Part shown: piece by piece, positions 19,020 to 28,510 of the stretch
Position numbering within the stretch: the stretch's first letter is position 1
Layout of the letters: each line of letters opens with the position of its first letter
The notes under the pieces: model-generated
The model's input: the letters and a program-made list of their open reading frames with translations, nothing else
Told to the model about the DNA's origin: nothing
The model's database searches: none
Program-made: the position numbers and the translations under genes
NCBI GenBank assembly: GCA_008534395.1
Contig: SHMQ01000012.1
Span: forward strand, 3,824-67,823
DNA: 64,000 nt
DNA from: Candidatus Acidulodesulfobacterium acidiphilum
GTDB taxonomy: Bacteria; SZUA-79; Acidulodesulfobacterales; Acidulodesulfobacteraceae
Direction: 5' to 3'

Positions 19020-21173
19020 GTGAATAATATACAAGAAACGGATTATCTATCCGGATTAAACGAAGAACAGCTAAAAGCCGTAACTCACGCTGACGGACCG
19101 CTTTTAATACTTGCGGGAGCGGGTTCTGGAAAGACCAGAGTTATAACCTTAAGGGCAGTCCATCTTATAAAAACCGGCAAAGCAAAACCTTATAATATAC
19201 TCGGCGTGACGTTTACCAACAAAGCGGCCCGCGAAATGAAAGAAAGAATAAAAAAAGCGCTTAAATATAAAGAGCATGATGAATTTTTAGGTTACGACGG
19301 ATATCCCGATGCCGATAATGTCGGTATACGCGATAGCGGTGCCCTTCAAGGACTGCCGGAATTTTCTACTTTCCATTCGTTTTGTTTAAAACTTTTAAGA
19401 AGACACGCCGATTTAGTCGGCTATGAAAGGTCTTTTGTCGTTTTCGACGAAGACGATTCAGGAAAAGTGATTTCTAAGATCATTAAGTCGTTAAATTTAA
19501 ACGAAAAAATAGTAACGCCGTCCAAAGTGAAATATTTTATAGAAAAAAATAAAAATTCTTTTATTACTCCGGATGAATCTTTCGGCGGCGTAAGAGCCTG
19601 GGAAAAAGATTACGCCGTAATATATTCCGAATATGCAAAAAAGCTCAAAGAAAGCAATGCAATGGATTTTAACGACCTTTTGTTTAACGCCGTAAAACTA
19701 CTGCGCGATAATCCCGCTATTCTTGAACGTTATTCCAATCTTTACAAATATATTATGGTCGACGAATTTCAAGATACTAATTATATACAGGATAAACTTA
19801 TTAAGCTTCTTGCGCAGAAACATCAAAATATATGCGTAGTAGGAGACGACGATCAGTCTATATACAGTTTCAGGGGCGCTACCATAGATAATATTTTGAG
19901 TTTTGAAAAAACCTATGCAGGCTGTTCGGTAATAAAACTTGAAAAAAATTACCGCTCTACCAAAAACATACTGAATGCCGCATCCGCTTTGGTAAAAGGA
20001 AATAAACTGAGAAAAGATAAAACTTTAAAGACCGATAAAAAAGGCGGCGGCAGTATAATTACTATCTACCAGGCAAATAACGATTATTCGGAAAGCTATT
20101 ATATAGCAAAAGAGATAAGACGGCTTATTAGGGAGGACGGATACTCGAATAAAGACATAGCTATATTATACAGGGCAAATTCGCAGTCGAGAGTTATAGA
20201 AGACAGGCTTTTAAAAGAAAGCATAAGGTATAATATTTACGGCGGATTAAAGTTTTATCAGAGAAAAGAGATAAAAGATATTTTGTCTTTTATAAGGTTT
20301 GCAGTTAATCCGCGAGACGCCGTGAGCTTTGAAAGAAGTATCCAGTGCGTTCCGACAGGGGCCGGCGAAAAAACTATTAAAAATATGCAGGATATCGCCG
20401 CTAAAAACGGATTCGATATTTTGAAAGCCTTAAAAAACGGCTTATTTTCATCGATAAGAGGACTGGGCAATATGCAGATTCAGAGCATTTTAAGCGCAGA
20501 TTTCAATGAAGAGATTTCAGCCTCTAATTCTAATTCTTCAGGCATCGCAAACTATTTTGACGTTATATTGAGAATAAGGCATATGATAGAATCTGCAGTT
20601 TCTTATTCTAAAGAAAACGTCGATTCGGAGGAAATAAAAACAGGGGATAAACTGGCGGATATAATCAATTTTACGTATAAAAAATCGGGTTACGAGAGTA
20701 TGCTTAAGGCGGGAGTCGCAAAGTCCAACGAACTTGACGGAAACAGAATAGAAAATATAGAAGAATTAATTAACGCGGCGCACGATTTTGACGATATAAC
20801 CGAATTTTTAGACCAGAGCGCAATAAACGATACTAAAGAAGAGCCTAATTCAGAATACGGTTCCGATATAACGAAAGTATCTCTAATGACTCTGCACAGC
20901 GCAAAAGGACTTGAATTTCCAGTAGTTTTTATAGCCGGACTCGAGGAACATCTTTTCCCTCATATAAGGTCTTTGGACAACGAAATGTCCTTAGAGGAAG
21001 AAAGACGACTGTGTTATGTCGGGATTACCCGCGCCAAAGAAAAACTTTATCTTACATGGGCAAAAAGGCGGCGGTCGGGGAAAGATTATAAATATAATAT
21101 GCCTTCAAGGTTTTTAAGGGAAATACCGGAAGAACTGATAGAAGAAATAGTAGATACTTACGAATATTATTAA
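19020..21173 (+). CDS. UvrD/PcrA-type superfamily 1 DNA helicase
   Basis: ATP-dependent 3'-5' helicase for excision repair or replication restart. It starts at GTG. The motifs appear in order: Q motif (LNEEQLKAV), Walker A GAGSGKTR (33-40), FTNKAAREMKER, STFHSFCLKLLRRH, Walker B VDEFQDTN, GDDDQSIYSFRGA, NYRSTKNIL, MTLHSAKGLEFPVVFI and EERRLCYVGITRAKE. Length 717 fits PcrA/UvrD/Rep. It lies between glmS and gatC with short gaps, probably in the same transcript. PcrA and UvrD cannot be separated by motifs alone. Confidence 0.95.
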   Translation: MNNIQETDYLSGLNEEQLKAVTHADGPLLILAGAGSGKTRVITLRAVHLIKTGKAKPYNILGVTFTNKAAREMKERIKKALKYKEHDEFLGYDGYPDADNVGIRDSGALQGLPEFSTFHSFCLKLLRRHADLVGYERSFVVFDEDDSGKVISKIIKSLNLNEKIVTPSKVKYFIEKNKNSFITPDESFGGVRAWEKDYAVIYSEYAKKLKESNAMDFNDLLFNAVKLLRDNPAILERYSNLYKYIMVDEFQDTNYIQDKLIKLLAQKHQNICVVGDDDQSIYSFRGATIDNILSFEKTYAGCSVIKLEKNYRSTKNILNAASALVKGNKLRKDKTLKTDKKGGGSIITIYQANNDYSESYYIAKEIRRLIREDGYSNKDIAILYRANSQSRVIEDRLLKESIRYNIYGGLKFYQRKEIKDILSFIRFAVNPRDAVSFERSIQCVPTGAGEKTIKNMQDIAAKNGFDILKALKNGLFSSIRGLGNMQIQSILSADFNEEISASNSNSSGIANYFDVILRIRHMIESAVSYSKENVDSEEIKTGDKLADIINFTYKKSGYESMLKAGVAKSNELDGNRIENIEELINAAHDFDDITEFLDQSAINDTKEEPNSEYGSDITKVSLMTLHSAKGLEFPVVFIAGLEEHLFPHIRSLDNEMSLEEERRLCYVGITRAKEKLYLTWAKRRRSGKDYKYNMPSRFLREIPEELIEEIVDTYEYY

Positions 21174-21211
21174 ATTATTTTTGGATTTAAAATTTAAAGG
21201 AGATTTATATA

Positions 21212-21571
21212 ATGGATATAAATCATGTTATGAAACTGGCAAAATTAGATTTAAACGAAGAAGAATCGGCGCATTTTGCTTCCGAACTTAATAAAATTAT
21301 CGGATATATAGACATGATACAGTCTGCCGACGTTTCAAAAATAGAAGGCATTCTTGACGAACTTGATTACGACAGGTTAATTTCAAACGAAGGTTTGAAC
21401 GAAAGATTTTATAAAGACTGCCGTATCGACGAGTGCAAAACTGACGATACGTTCGATTTTGAAATAGTAAAATCTAATGCGCCGAGCTTTGAAGCGCAAA
21501 CTGCCGGCTTAGGTTTGGAAGATACTGCAACCGAATCCGGTTTTTTTGTAGTGCCGCAGGTTATAGAATAA
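21212..21571 (+). CDS. gatC: Asp-tRNA(Asn)/Glu-tRNA(Gln) amidotransferase subunit C
   Basis: Small scaffold subunit that joins GatA and GatB in the enzyme converting misacylated Glu-tRNA(Gln) or Asp-tRNA(Asn). The N-terminus (VMKLAKLDLNEEESAHFASELNKIIGYIDMI) is the usual helical hairpin. At 119 residues it is longer than the common 95, with an acidic extension before the C-terminal FFVVPQVIE. A strong AAAGGAG precedes the ATG. gatA begins 38 bp downstream, which supports the call. Confidence 0.93.
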   Translation: MDINHVMKLAKLDLNEEESAHFASELNKIIGYIDMIQSADVSKIEGILDELDYDRLISNEGLNERFYKDCRIDECKTDDTFDFEIVKSNAPSFEAQTAGLGLEDTATESGFFVVPQVIE

Positions 21572-21609
21572 AAAATAAAATATAAAGACAATTAAGAGGA
21601 CAGCAAAAC

Positions 21610-23130
21610 ATGGACGATTTATACAGGTTGACTATAAGCGAACTTGCCGGTCTTTTAAAGAAAAGGGAAGTTAAAAGCACGGATATTCTTAATTCCTACG
21701 TAAAAAGAATAGAAGCCGTAGAGCCGGAAATTTCCGCTTATCTTTACAACGACCTTGAAGAAGCCGAAAGAAATGCCGAAGCCGCAGATAAAATTATATC
21801 TTCCGGTTCAGATTATCCGGTACTTACCGGAATACCTCTTTCCATAAAAGATATTTTTTTGATAAAAGGTAAAAAAACCACGTGCGCGTCAAAAATATTG
21901 GATAATTTTATTAGCCCTTATGATTCTACCGTAGTAAGGAAACTTAAAGAAAATAATTATGTTTTTTTGGGCAAAACGAATCTTGACGAATTTGCAATGG
22001 GTTCTTCGACCGAAAACAGCGCATATAAAATAACAAAAAATCCTTACGATTTTAACAGGGTTCCAGGCGGTTCAAGCGGCGGTTCAGCCGCTTCTGTTGC
22101 GGCCGATTTATGCGCGGGTTCTTTCGGAACTGATACCGGAGGTTCGGTAAGGCAGCCTGCCGCCCTTTGCGGAGTAGTCGGATTAAAGCCCACGTACGGC
22201 TTGATTTCAAGATACGGCATAATTGCTTTTAGTTCCTCTTTAGACCAGGCAGGCATTCTCTCCAAAGACGTCGCTGACGCCGCTGTTATGCTTGAAGCCG
22301 TTGCGGGTTTCGACGAAAAAGACCAGACTACGAGAAAATTTAACGTACAAAAATATGCCGAAATAGTTAAAAAAGCCGATAAATCCATATTAAAAGGATT
22401 GAAAGTCGGAATTCCGGCAGAATTTTTTTCCGACGGTTTAGACCCCGAAATAAATTCAAAAGTTTCTGAAATAAAGGTTTTACTGAAAGACTTGGGCGCA
22501 AACATAGTCGATATATCTCTTCCCGATACCAAATATTCCGTATCGGCATATTACATAACCGCCACTAGCGAGGCAAGCTCTAATCTCGAAAGATACGACG
22601 GCATAAGATACGGTTACAGATATAACAGAAAAGACGGAGAGACTATACAAAGTTTAGACGATCTCTACAGAAAATCTCGTGAAGCCGGGTTTGGAAACGA
22701 GGTTAAAAGACGCATAATACTGGGAACTTTTGCGCTTTCGGCGGGTTATTACGACGCTTATTATAAAAAAGCTTCCTTAGTCAGAAAACTTATTATAAAA
22801 AATTATAAAGATGCGTTTGCAAAAGCAGATATCATAATCGGCCCGACTTCACCGACGCCTGCGTTTTTAATCGGAGAAAAAACGGCCGACCCTCTAAGTA
22901 TGTACCTGTCCGATATTTACACTATTTCCGTTAATCTTGCATATCTTCCTGGTTTAAGCATACCTATCGGAGTCGTAAAAAATCCTACGAAACCGGACGG
23001 CGTTCTTCCGGTAGGACTGCAGATTATATCGCCGTGGGCTACTGAAGACAGGCTTCTTTCCGTTGCAAAAATTATAGAGGACGAAGTTAAGTTCAGAGAA
23101 AAAATAAAAAAAAATAAAGGTGTCAAATAA
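21610..23130 (+). CDS. gatA: Asp-tRNA(Asn)/Glu-tRNA(Gln) amidotransferase subunit A
   Basis: Amidase subunit that releases ammonia from glutamine for tRNA-bound Glu or Asp. The Ser-cisSer-Lys triad is visible: Lys80 in LSIKDIFLIKG, the cis-Ser in PGGSSGGSAAS (about 155), and nucleophile Ser179 in GTDTGGSVRQPA. Length 506 is a little above usual. The last codons and the stop lie inside a GGTGTCA repeat unit (KGVK-stop), so the repeat insertion appears to have rewritten the extreme C-terminus; the conserved fold ends well before that. Confidence 0.96.
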   Translation: MDDLYRLTISELAGLLKKREVKSTDILNSYVKRIEAVEPEISAYLYNDLEEAERNAEAADKIISSGSDYPVLTGIPLSIKDIFLIKGKKTTCASKILDNFISPYDSTVVRKLKENNYVFLGKTNLDEFAMGSSTENSAYKITKNPYDFNRVPGGSSGGSAASVAADLCAGSFGTDTGGSVRQPAALCGVVGLKPTYGLISRYGIIAFSSSLDQAGILSKDVADAAVMLEAVAGFDEKDQTTRKFNVQKYAEIVKKADKSILKGLKVGIPAEFFSDGLDPEINSKVSEIKVLLKDLGANIVDISLPDTKYSVSAYYITATSEASSNLERYDGIRYGYRYNRKDGETIQSLDDLYRKSREAGFGNEVKRRIILGTFALSAGYYDAYYKKASLVRKLIIKNYKDAFAKADIIIGPTSPTPAFLIGEKTADPLSMYLSDIYTISVNLAYLPGLSIPIGVVKNPTKPDGVLPVGLQIISPWATEDRLLSVAKIIEDEVKFREKIKKNKGVK

Positions 23131-23164
23131 AGGTGTCCAAATAAACAAATAAAGGTGTCAGATT
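23116..23164. repeat. Three GGTGTC-core repeats between gatA and gatB
   Basis: AAAGGTGTCA at 23116-23125, AAAGGTGTCC at 23129-23138 and AAAGGTGTCAGATT at 23151-23164 are direct copies of the core seen near 4.6 kb, spaced by short ATAAA segments. The first two overlap the 3' end of gatA. There is no inverted copy here, so no strong hairpin is expected. Confidence 0.7.
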
Positions 23165-23204
23165 TATTTATTTTTGAATGATTATATTTTAAAGAGGATA
23201 AAAT

Positions 23205-24683
23205 ATGCACGGTAATAACGATTCATTCGAGGCGGTTATAGGGCTTGAGGTTCATTCCCAACTGCTCACCAAAACAAAAATGTTTTGTTCTTGTCCGAAT
23301 ATTTTCGGTATGGAACCGAATACTGCGGTATGTCCCGTCTGTCTTGCTCTGCCAGGCGCCCTTCCGGTAATAAATATCGAGGCTGTAAGACTTGCTGTGA
23401 AAGCGGCTCTTGCTTTGAATATTAATATTAATAAAAAAAGCTTGTTTGCCAGGAAAAATTATTTTTATCCCGACCTGCCTAAAGGCTATCAAATATCGCA
23501 ATATTTGGATCCAGTGTCTTCCAACGGCTATTTAGATATAGAAACCGAAGACGCTTCTAAAAAAAATAAAATTAATAAAAGAATAAGGATAAATCGCCTT
23601 CACATAGAAGAAGACGCGGGAAAATTAATTCATATAGGAAACAGGTCATATGTCGATTTAAATAGGGCAGGCACGCCCCTCGTGGAAATAGTTTCCGAAC
23701 CCGATATAAGTTCAGCGGCCGAAGCTTCCGCTTATTTAAAATCGCTCAGAGAAATACTGGTATATCTTGGAGTTTCAGACGGAAATATGGAAGAGGGCAG
23801 CTTCAGGTGCGATGCCAATGTTTCGGTCAAAAGGAAAGGCGATGCGGAACTTGGTACAAGGGCGGAAATTAAAAACGTAAATTCTTTTAAATTCGTGGAG
23901 AAAGCCATCGAGTATGAAATAGAAAGACAGATAGACCTGATATCAAGCGGCGGGAAAGTAATTCAGGAAACAAGATTGTACGATTCTAAGGAAAATATTA
24001 CAAGGTCCATGAGAGGCAAAGAAGAAGCACATGATTACAGATATTTTGAAGAGCCTGATCTGCCGCCGTTAATTCTTTCCGAAGAATTTATTAACGAAAT
24101 AAAAAATTCTATTAAGGAACTTCCTGCAGAAAAAAGACGCAGATATGTTTCGGAGTATAAACTTACAGAATATGATGCGGAAGTACTCACTCAGGATAAA
24201 TATATAGCTGATTATTTTGAAGATTTAATTAAAGAAAACTCAGGTAGAATAGAGATAAAAAAATTAGCAAACTGGGTTATAAACGAACTTCTTTCCGAAT
24301 TAAAATTAAAAGAATCAGGAGAAAGAAGGCAGAGAATGACTGTTGACGCTAAAAATTTTCTTGAGCTTATAACGGCTGTAGAATCAGGGAGTATAAACAG
24401 AAATACCGGTAAAATAGTACTTGCCGAAATGCTTTCGTCAGGTAAAAGCGCTCCCGAAATAATTAAAGAAAAAAATCTTGCCCAAGTTTCGGACGATAAA
24501 GGCATAGAAGATATAGTAAAACAGGTAGTCGCCGAAAATCAGAAAGAATTTACCGACCTTGCAGGCGGGAAAGACAAACTGTTCGGTTTTTTCGTGGGCG
24601 AAATTATGAAAAAAACTAAAGGTAAAGCAAATCCTAAAAAAGCTAACGAGATATTGCGAAAATATATAGACGAAAATAAATAG
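23205..24683 (+). CDS. gatB: Asp-tRNA(Asn)/Glu-tRNA(Gln) amidotransferase subunit B
   Basis: tRNA-binding and kinase subunit of the amidotransferase. Diagnostic stretches: [21 protein letters not shown] near the N-terminus, [17 protein letters not shown] with zinc-type cysteines, [18 protein letters not shown], and [20 protein letters not shown]. The C-terminal YqeY-like helical region ends the protein ([20 protein letters not shown]). Length 492 is normal. An AAAGAGG ribosome site lies after the repeat cluster. It completes the gatC-gatA-gatB set. Confidence 0.97.
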   Translation: MHGNNDSFEAVIGLEVHSQLLTKTKMFCSCPNIFGMEPNTAVCPVCLALPGALPVINIEAVRLAVKAALALNININKKSLFARKNYFYPDLPKGYQISQYLDPVSSNGYLDIETEDASKKNKINKRIRINRLHIEEDAGKLIHIGNRSYVDLNRAGTPLVEIVSEPDISSAAEASAYLKSLREILVYLGVSDGNMEEGSFRCDANVSVKRKGDAELGTRAEIKNVNSFKFVEKAIEYEIERQIDLISSGGKVIQETRLYDSKENITRSMRGKEEAHDYRYFEEPDLPPLILSEEFINEIKNSIKELPAEKRRRYVSEYKLTEYDAEVLTQDKYIADYFEDLIKENSGRIEIKKLANWVINELLSELKLKESGERRQRMTVDAKNFLELITAVESGSINRNTGKIVLAEMLSSGKSAPEIIKEKNLAQVSDDKGIEDIVKQVVAENQKEFTDLAGGKDKLFGFFVGEIMKKTKGKANPKKANEILRKYIDENK

Positions 24684-24713
24684 GACATTTAAGTTTTATT
24701 CGGAGGCTAAAAA

Positions 24714-25781
24714 ATGGCTTTTTATACGCTAAGATTAAGAAACGACGACATAGTCGAAATGATAGACCAAAGAAAACTCCCTCTCGAAGTAACTTACGTT
24801 GAATTAAAAACTTATAAAGAAGTTTATGATGCAATAAAAGATATGATAGTTAGAGGCGCTCCTGCAATAGGAGTTTCCGCCGCTTTCGGTTTATATCTCG
24901 GCGCTAAATCTTTGCTTGAATCGACTGAAGTAAAAGATTATGAATCATTCAAAAAAAAGTTTTTCGATATAGCCGATTTTATGTTTTCTGCAAGACCTAC
25001 CGCCGTAAATCTCGGATGGGCCGTCGATAGGATTAAAAAACTTGTTTTAGACGAAGAACATAATAATTCAAATTCAGATTTAAAAACATTGGTTGACCGC
25101 ATAAGAAAAGAATCCGTTAAAATTTACGATGAAGATATAGAAATTAACAAAAATATGGGAAAGTACGGAGCAGCCCTTTTAAAAGACGGATATAACGTTC
25201 TTACCCATTGTAACGCAGGAGCGTTGGCTACCGCCGGTTACGGAACCGCTCTAGGCGTTATCAGAGCCGCAGTTTCGGAAAACAAAAAAATATCGGTGAT
25301 TTCCGACGAAACGAGGCCTTTTCTTCAAGGCGCAAGACTTACTACTTGGGAATTAATGGAAGACGGAATACCGGTAACCCTTATAGCCGATAATTCCGCA
25401 GGTCTTTTAATGAGAAAAGGAAGAGTAAACGCCGTTATAGTCGGTGCGGACAGAATAGCTTCCAACGGCGACGTTGCCAATAAAATAGGTACTTATCAGG
25501 TTGCAGTCCTCGCTAAAGAAAACAATATTCCTTTCTATGTCGCGGCGCCGCTTTCAACTATAGATATCAATATTAAATCGGGCGACGAAATTCCGATAGA
25601 AGAGCGCGACGTTAACGAAGTAGTTTCCGTATTTGGCAAAAGAATAGCTCCGGAAAACGTAAAAGCGGCTAACTATGCTTTTGACGTTACTCCAAATAAA
25701 TACGTTTCAGCCATAATAACCGAAAAAGGAGTATTATATCCGGATTATAAAAAATCTATTGCGGACGTTTTCCGTAAATGA
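24714..25781 (+). CDS. mtnA: S-methyl-5-thioribose-1-phosphate isomerase
   Basis: Isomerises methylthioribose-1-phosphate to the ribulose form in methionine salvage. It shows MIVRGAPAIGVSAAFGL, SARPTAVNLGWAVDR, the catalytic Cys166 in LTHCNAGALATAGYGTALG and the catalytic Asp246 in VIVGADRIASNGDVANKIGT. Length 355 is typical. A GGAGG site 30 bp after gatB places it in the gat operon. The paralogous eIF2B-like fold is excluded by the Cys/Asp pair. No other methionine-salvage genes are in the window. Confidence 0.95.
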   Translation: MAFYTLRLRNDDIVEMIDQRKLPLEVTYVELKTYKEVYDAIKDMIVRGAPAIGVSAAFGLYLGAKSLLESTEVKDYESFKKKFFDIADFMFSARPTAVNLGWAVDRIKKLVLDEEHNNSNSDLKTLVDRIRKESVKIYDEDIEINKNMGKYGAALLKDGYNVLTHCNAGALATAGYGTALGVIRAAVSENKKISVISDETRPFLQGARLTTWELMEDGIPVTLIADNSAGLLMRKGRVNAVIVGADRIASNGDVANKIGTYQVAVLAKENNIPFYVAAPLSTIDINIKSGDEIPIEERDVNEVVSVFGKRIAPENVKAANYAFDVTPNKYVSAIITEKGVLYPDYKKSIADVFRK

Positions 25782-25946
25782 TAATATAATAAAGCACTTA
25801 TAATTCTAACAGCCGTTATGCGTATACCGTTAATGATAACGATAGTATATTAATCATAATATAAATAAAAAAATAAATAGAATTAATTTTATTAACTAAC
25901 CCCAATAAAATATAAATATAAATAAAAATTAAAAGAGCGAAAAATC

Positions 25947-26906
25947 ATGAAAGACAAAAAAACGGCAGGTAAAAAAAACGGCAGTCCATTTGAAGGTTCA
26001 AAAGTATGGATGGACGGAAAATTCTTAGATTATAAAGATGCAAAAGTTTCCGTAAACAGCCATTCCCTTCATTACGGATTAGGCGCTTTTGAAGGCATAA
26101 GATGCTATGAAACAAAAAAGAAAGGTTCCGCAATATTCAGGTTGGACGAACATATAGACAGACTTTACGACTCCTGCCATATTCTTCAACTGCCTATTCC
26201 ATATGAAAAGAAGGAAATTAAAAAGGCTGTTATAGAAACCGTAAAGGTAAATAAATTCAAAGAATGTTATATCAGGCCGATAGCGTTTATCGGCGACGGC
26301 GGAGGATTAGGCATATTCCTGAAAAATTACGATACTAAGGTAGCGGTTTCGGCATGGTACTGGGGGGCATATCTTGGAGAGGAATCCCTAAAAAACGGCA
26401 TTAAAGCTAAGGTTTCTTCATATGCAAGATTTCACGTCAATACTTTTATGGGTATGTCTAAATCGACAGGGCAGTATATAAATTCAATTCTTGCCAAAAA
26501 AGAAGCCGTAAGCGCGGGATGCGACGAAGCTATAATGCTAGATACTTCAGGATTTGTCTGCGAAGCAAGCGGAGAAAATATCTTTATCTATTCCGGCGGT
26601 TATATTAAAACTCCTCCGCTGTCTTCAGTTTTGCCCGGTATTACTCGAAACAGCGTTATAGAGGTTATGAGCAAAGAAATGGGTTTGACTATTAAGGAAG
26701 AAAGAGTGACGAGGGACGAACTTTATATCGCCGACGAGGTATTTTTAACTGGAACCGCCGCCGAAGTTACTCCGGTAAGAGAGATAGACGACAGGAGTAT
26801 AGGAATAGGAAAAGCCGGTAAAATTGCATTAGAGCTCCAAAAAATATTTTTTGATATAGTCAAGGGCGGAAATAAAAAATATGAAAAATGGCTGACTTAC
26901 GTTTAA
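25947..26906 (+). CDS. ilvE: Branched-chain amino acid aminotransferase (class IV)
   Basis: PLP-dependent transfer of amino groups to or from leucine, isoleucine and valine. Class IV signatures: SVNSHSLHYGLGAFEGIRCYE, the PLP-Lys region around STGQYINSILAKKEA, then CDEAIMLDTSGFVCEASGENIF and PGITRNSVIEV, and FLTGTAAEVTPVREID. Length 319 is typical. It is preceded by a 165-bp AT-rich gap, so it probably has its own promoter, and it is convergent with the glycosylase gene nine bases away. A D-amino-acid or ADC-lyase role is possible in this fold, but the motif pattern favours IlvE. Confidence 0.93.
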   Translation: MKDKKTAGKKNGSPFEGSKVWMDGKFLDYKDAKVSVNSHSLHYGLGAFEGIRCYETKKKGSAIFRLDEHIDRLYDSCHILQLPIPYEKKEIKKAVIETVKVNKFKECYIRPIAFIGDGGGLGIFLKNYDTKVAVSAWYWGAYLGEESLKNGIKAKVSSYARFHVNTFMGMSKSTGQYINSILAKKEAVSAGCDEAIMLDTSGFVCEASGENIFIYSGGYIKTPPLSSVLPGITRNSVIEVMSKEMGLTIKEERVTRDELYIADEVFLTGTAAEVTPVREIDDRSIGIGKAGKIALELQKIFFDIVKGGNKKYEKWLTYV

Positions 26907-26915
26907 TTAAAGTCC

Positions 26916-27578
26916 CTATCTGCTTGCCCATCCATTATCTTTTATTTTAAATCTGTAAGGCAATTTTGCATGTTCGGCGGCGTAATCCACCCCTATTCTT
27001 GGCGTCGAAATTATTAAATCTTCGCCGATATTTATATTTCTGTCTTCAAGCCATATTTCTAAACTGCCGTCCTTTTCGCCTTTATTTTTTAAAATATTCT
27101 GTTCGCAAATCGGAATGCCGTTATGTTTTAAATTTATTCCAAGCGCTACGGTTAAAAGACCAGGGCCGGAAGTAATTCTTTTTGTGTTTTCTTTATTCTT
27201 TATTTTCAAATTTTTATTTCTTCGCTCCAGCATAATATCTATGCCTATTTCAGGTTCTATTGCCCTTATAAGAACCGCATCGGCAAAATTTTCTTTTCCG
27301 GTGACTACGTTAAAAAGGTAATACATTCCGTATATAAAGTAAACGTATGAGTAGCCGCCTTCTTTGTACAAATTTTTATTTCTTTCCGTTTTTTTGTTTC
27401 CGTAACCGTGCGACGCTTTGTCTATAGCTCCGAGATAGGCTTCAGTTTCGACTATTTTTCCTCCGGTTAAGCCTTTGCCGTCTATATCGGTCATTAAATA
27501 TTTTCCGAGCAGTTCCCTTGCTATTTTAACGGTATCGCCGCGAACGTAAAAGGATTTGTCTAATTTTTTAAAAATCAT
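26916..27578 (-). CDS. mpg: 3-methyladenine DNA glycosylase (AAG/MPG family)
   Basis: Base-excision enzyme that removes alkylated purines. It shows the family order LARELLGKYLM, GGKIVETEAYLGAIDKASH with the catalytic Glu, GYSYVYFIYGMYYLFNVVTG, VLIRAIEPE and TSGPGLLTVALGI. Length 220 is normal. It stands alone on the minus strand, tail to tail with ilvE. There is no helix-hairpin-helix motif, which excludes AlkA or Tag. Confidence 0.94.
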   Translation of the reverse strand: MIFKKLDKSFYVRGDTVKIARELLGKYLMTDIDGKGLTGGKIVETEAYLGAIDKASHGYGNKKTERNKNLYKEGGYSYVYFIYGMYYLFNVVTGKENFADAVLIRAIEPEIGIDIMLERRNKNLKIKNKENTKRITSGPGLLTVALGINLKHNGIPICEQNILKNKGEKDGSLEIWLEDRNINIGEDLIISTPRIGVDYAAEHAKLPYRFKIKDNGWASR

Positions 27579-27634
27579 CGTAGAGGCGGGCTGACTGTCT
27601 ATTGTTTAATTATATCTTAAGGCGGACATTCTAA

Positions 27635-28399
27635 TTATAAAAAATATTTGTTTTTATTTATAAATATTTGAAAAAGCTCTATAAGCATAGGCATGGAATC
27701 GGCGATTAAATTAACGTGTCCTCCGGGTTTATGCCGCCAGTTTACGCTGGCTTCTTTAACTTTTATATTATTTAATAAAGCTATATATAGTATTTCCACA
27801 TCGAAAGAAAAACCTTTAATTTCCGATTTTGCAAAAATCTTTTTTGCCGTCCGCATTCTGAAAGCTTTAAATCCGCATTGCGAATCGAAAAAATTAATTC
27901 CAAGCAATTTGGATTTAATAAAACTGAATGTTCTGCCGACTAAATTTCTGAAAGGCGGCTGTATTATGACTGCTCCTTCGGGAAGATACCGTGAACCGAT
28001 TATCACGTCTGTTTCAGGTTCATTTTTAAAAATATCTATAAAATTTCCGATCTCATCCGTTCCCGTGGAAAGATCCGCGTCCATAAAAAAAACGTATTCG
28101 TTTTCGTCGTTTGCGGAAAGTATTCCTTCTTTAACGGCTGCGCCTTTGCCGCTTTTAGTGATAGTTATTACCCTTAAATCGGTCGATAAAGAATCTTTAA
28201 GCACGTTTAAAGTTCCGTCGCTGCTTCCGTCATCTACTACAATTATTTCGTACGAGTATTTTTTCGATTTCAGGTAAGACCTTAATGCGATTATGGTCTG
28301 CTTTATTCTATTTTCTTCGTTATAAGCAGGAATTATAATAGATAAAGCAATCCTTGAATTTTTGAAATTATAATTTTTATAATCTATGTTTTCAGTCAT
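27635..28399 (-). CDS. Family 2 glycosyltransferase (dolichyl/undecaprenyl-phosphate sugar synthase type)
   Basis: GT-A fold enzyme of 254 residues: SIIIPAYNEENRIKQTI, EIIVVDDGSSDGTLNVL, FFMDADLSTG (DxD-type), VIIGSRYLPEGAVI and FFDSQCGFKAFRM. This set matches ALG5/DPM1-like synthases that charge a polyprenyl phosphate with glucose or mannose. No C-terminal membrane helices are present. It opens the envelope-sugar cluster but is divergent from the deacetylase gene, with about 110 bp between. The sugar is unknown. Confidence 0.88.
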   Translation of the reverse strand: MTENIDYKNYNFKNSRIALSIIIPAYNEENRIKQTIIALRSYLKSKKYSYEIIVVDDGSSDGTLNVLKDSLSTDLRVITITKSGKGAAVKEGILSANDENEYVFFMDADLSTGTDEIGNFIDIFKNEPETDVIIGSRYLPEGAVIIQPPFRNLVGRTFSFIKSKLLGINFFDSQCGFKAFRMRTAKKIFAKSEIKGFSFDVEILYIALLNNIKVKEASVNWRHKPGGHVNLIADSMPMLIELFQIFINKNKYFL

Positions 28400-28510
28400 A
28401 TTTAAATATTCATGTCCCTTATAAATATCTTATAATGTTTTTAAATAATTTACAATTTGAATTTAAAAAATTTATAATTATAGTATAATATAAAATAATA
28501 TAAACAAGAT

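Noticed and set aside
22044-22532. 162-codon minus-strand frame inside gatA
   Set aside because: It lies wholly antisense to a strongly conserved gene, has low-complexity Ser/Pro composition and no ribosome site; it is a shadow of gatA codon use.
23116-23164. Possible CRISPR array (regular GGTGTC units)
   Set aside because: Units are about ten bases, spacing is irregular and there are only three copies; no cas genes occur anywhere in the window.
27693-28277. 194-codon + strand frame across the GT2 gene
   Set aside because: It is antisense to a glycosyltransferase with clear motifs, and its translation shows no recognisable domain.
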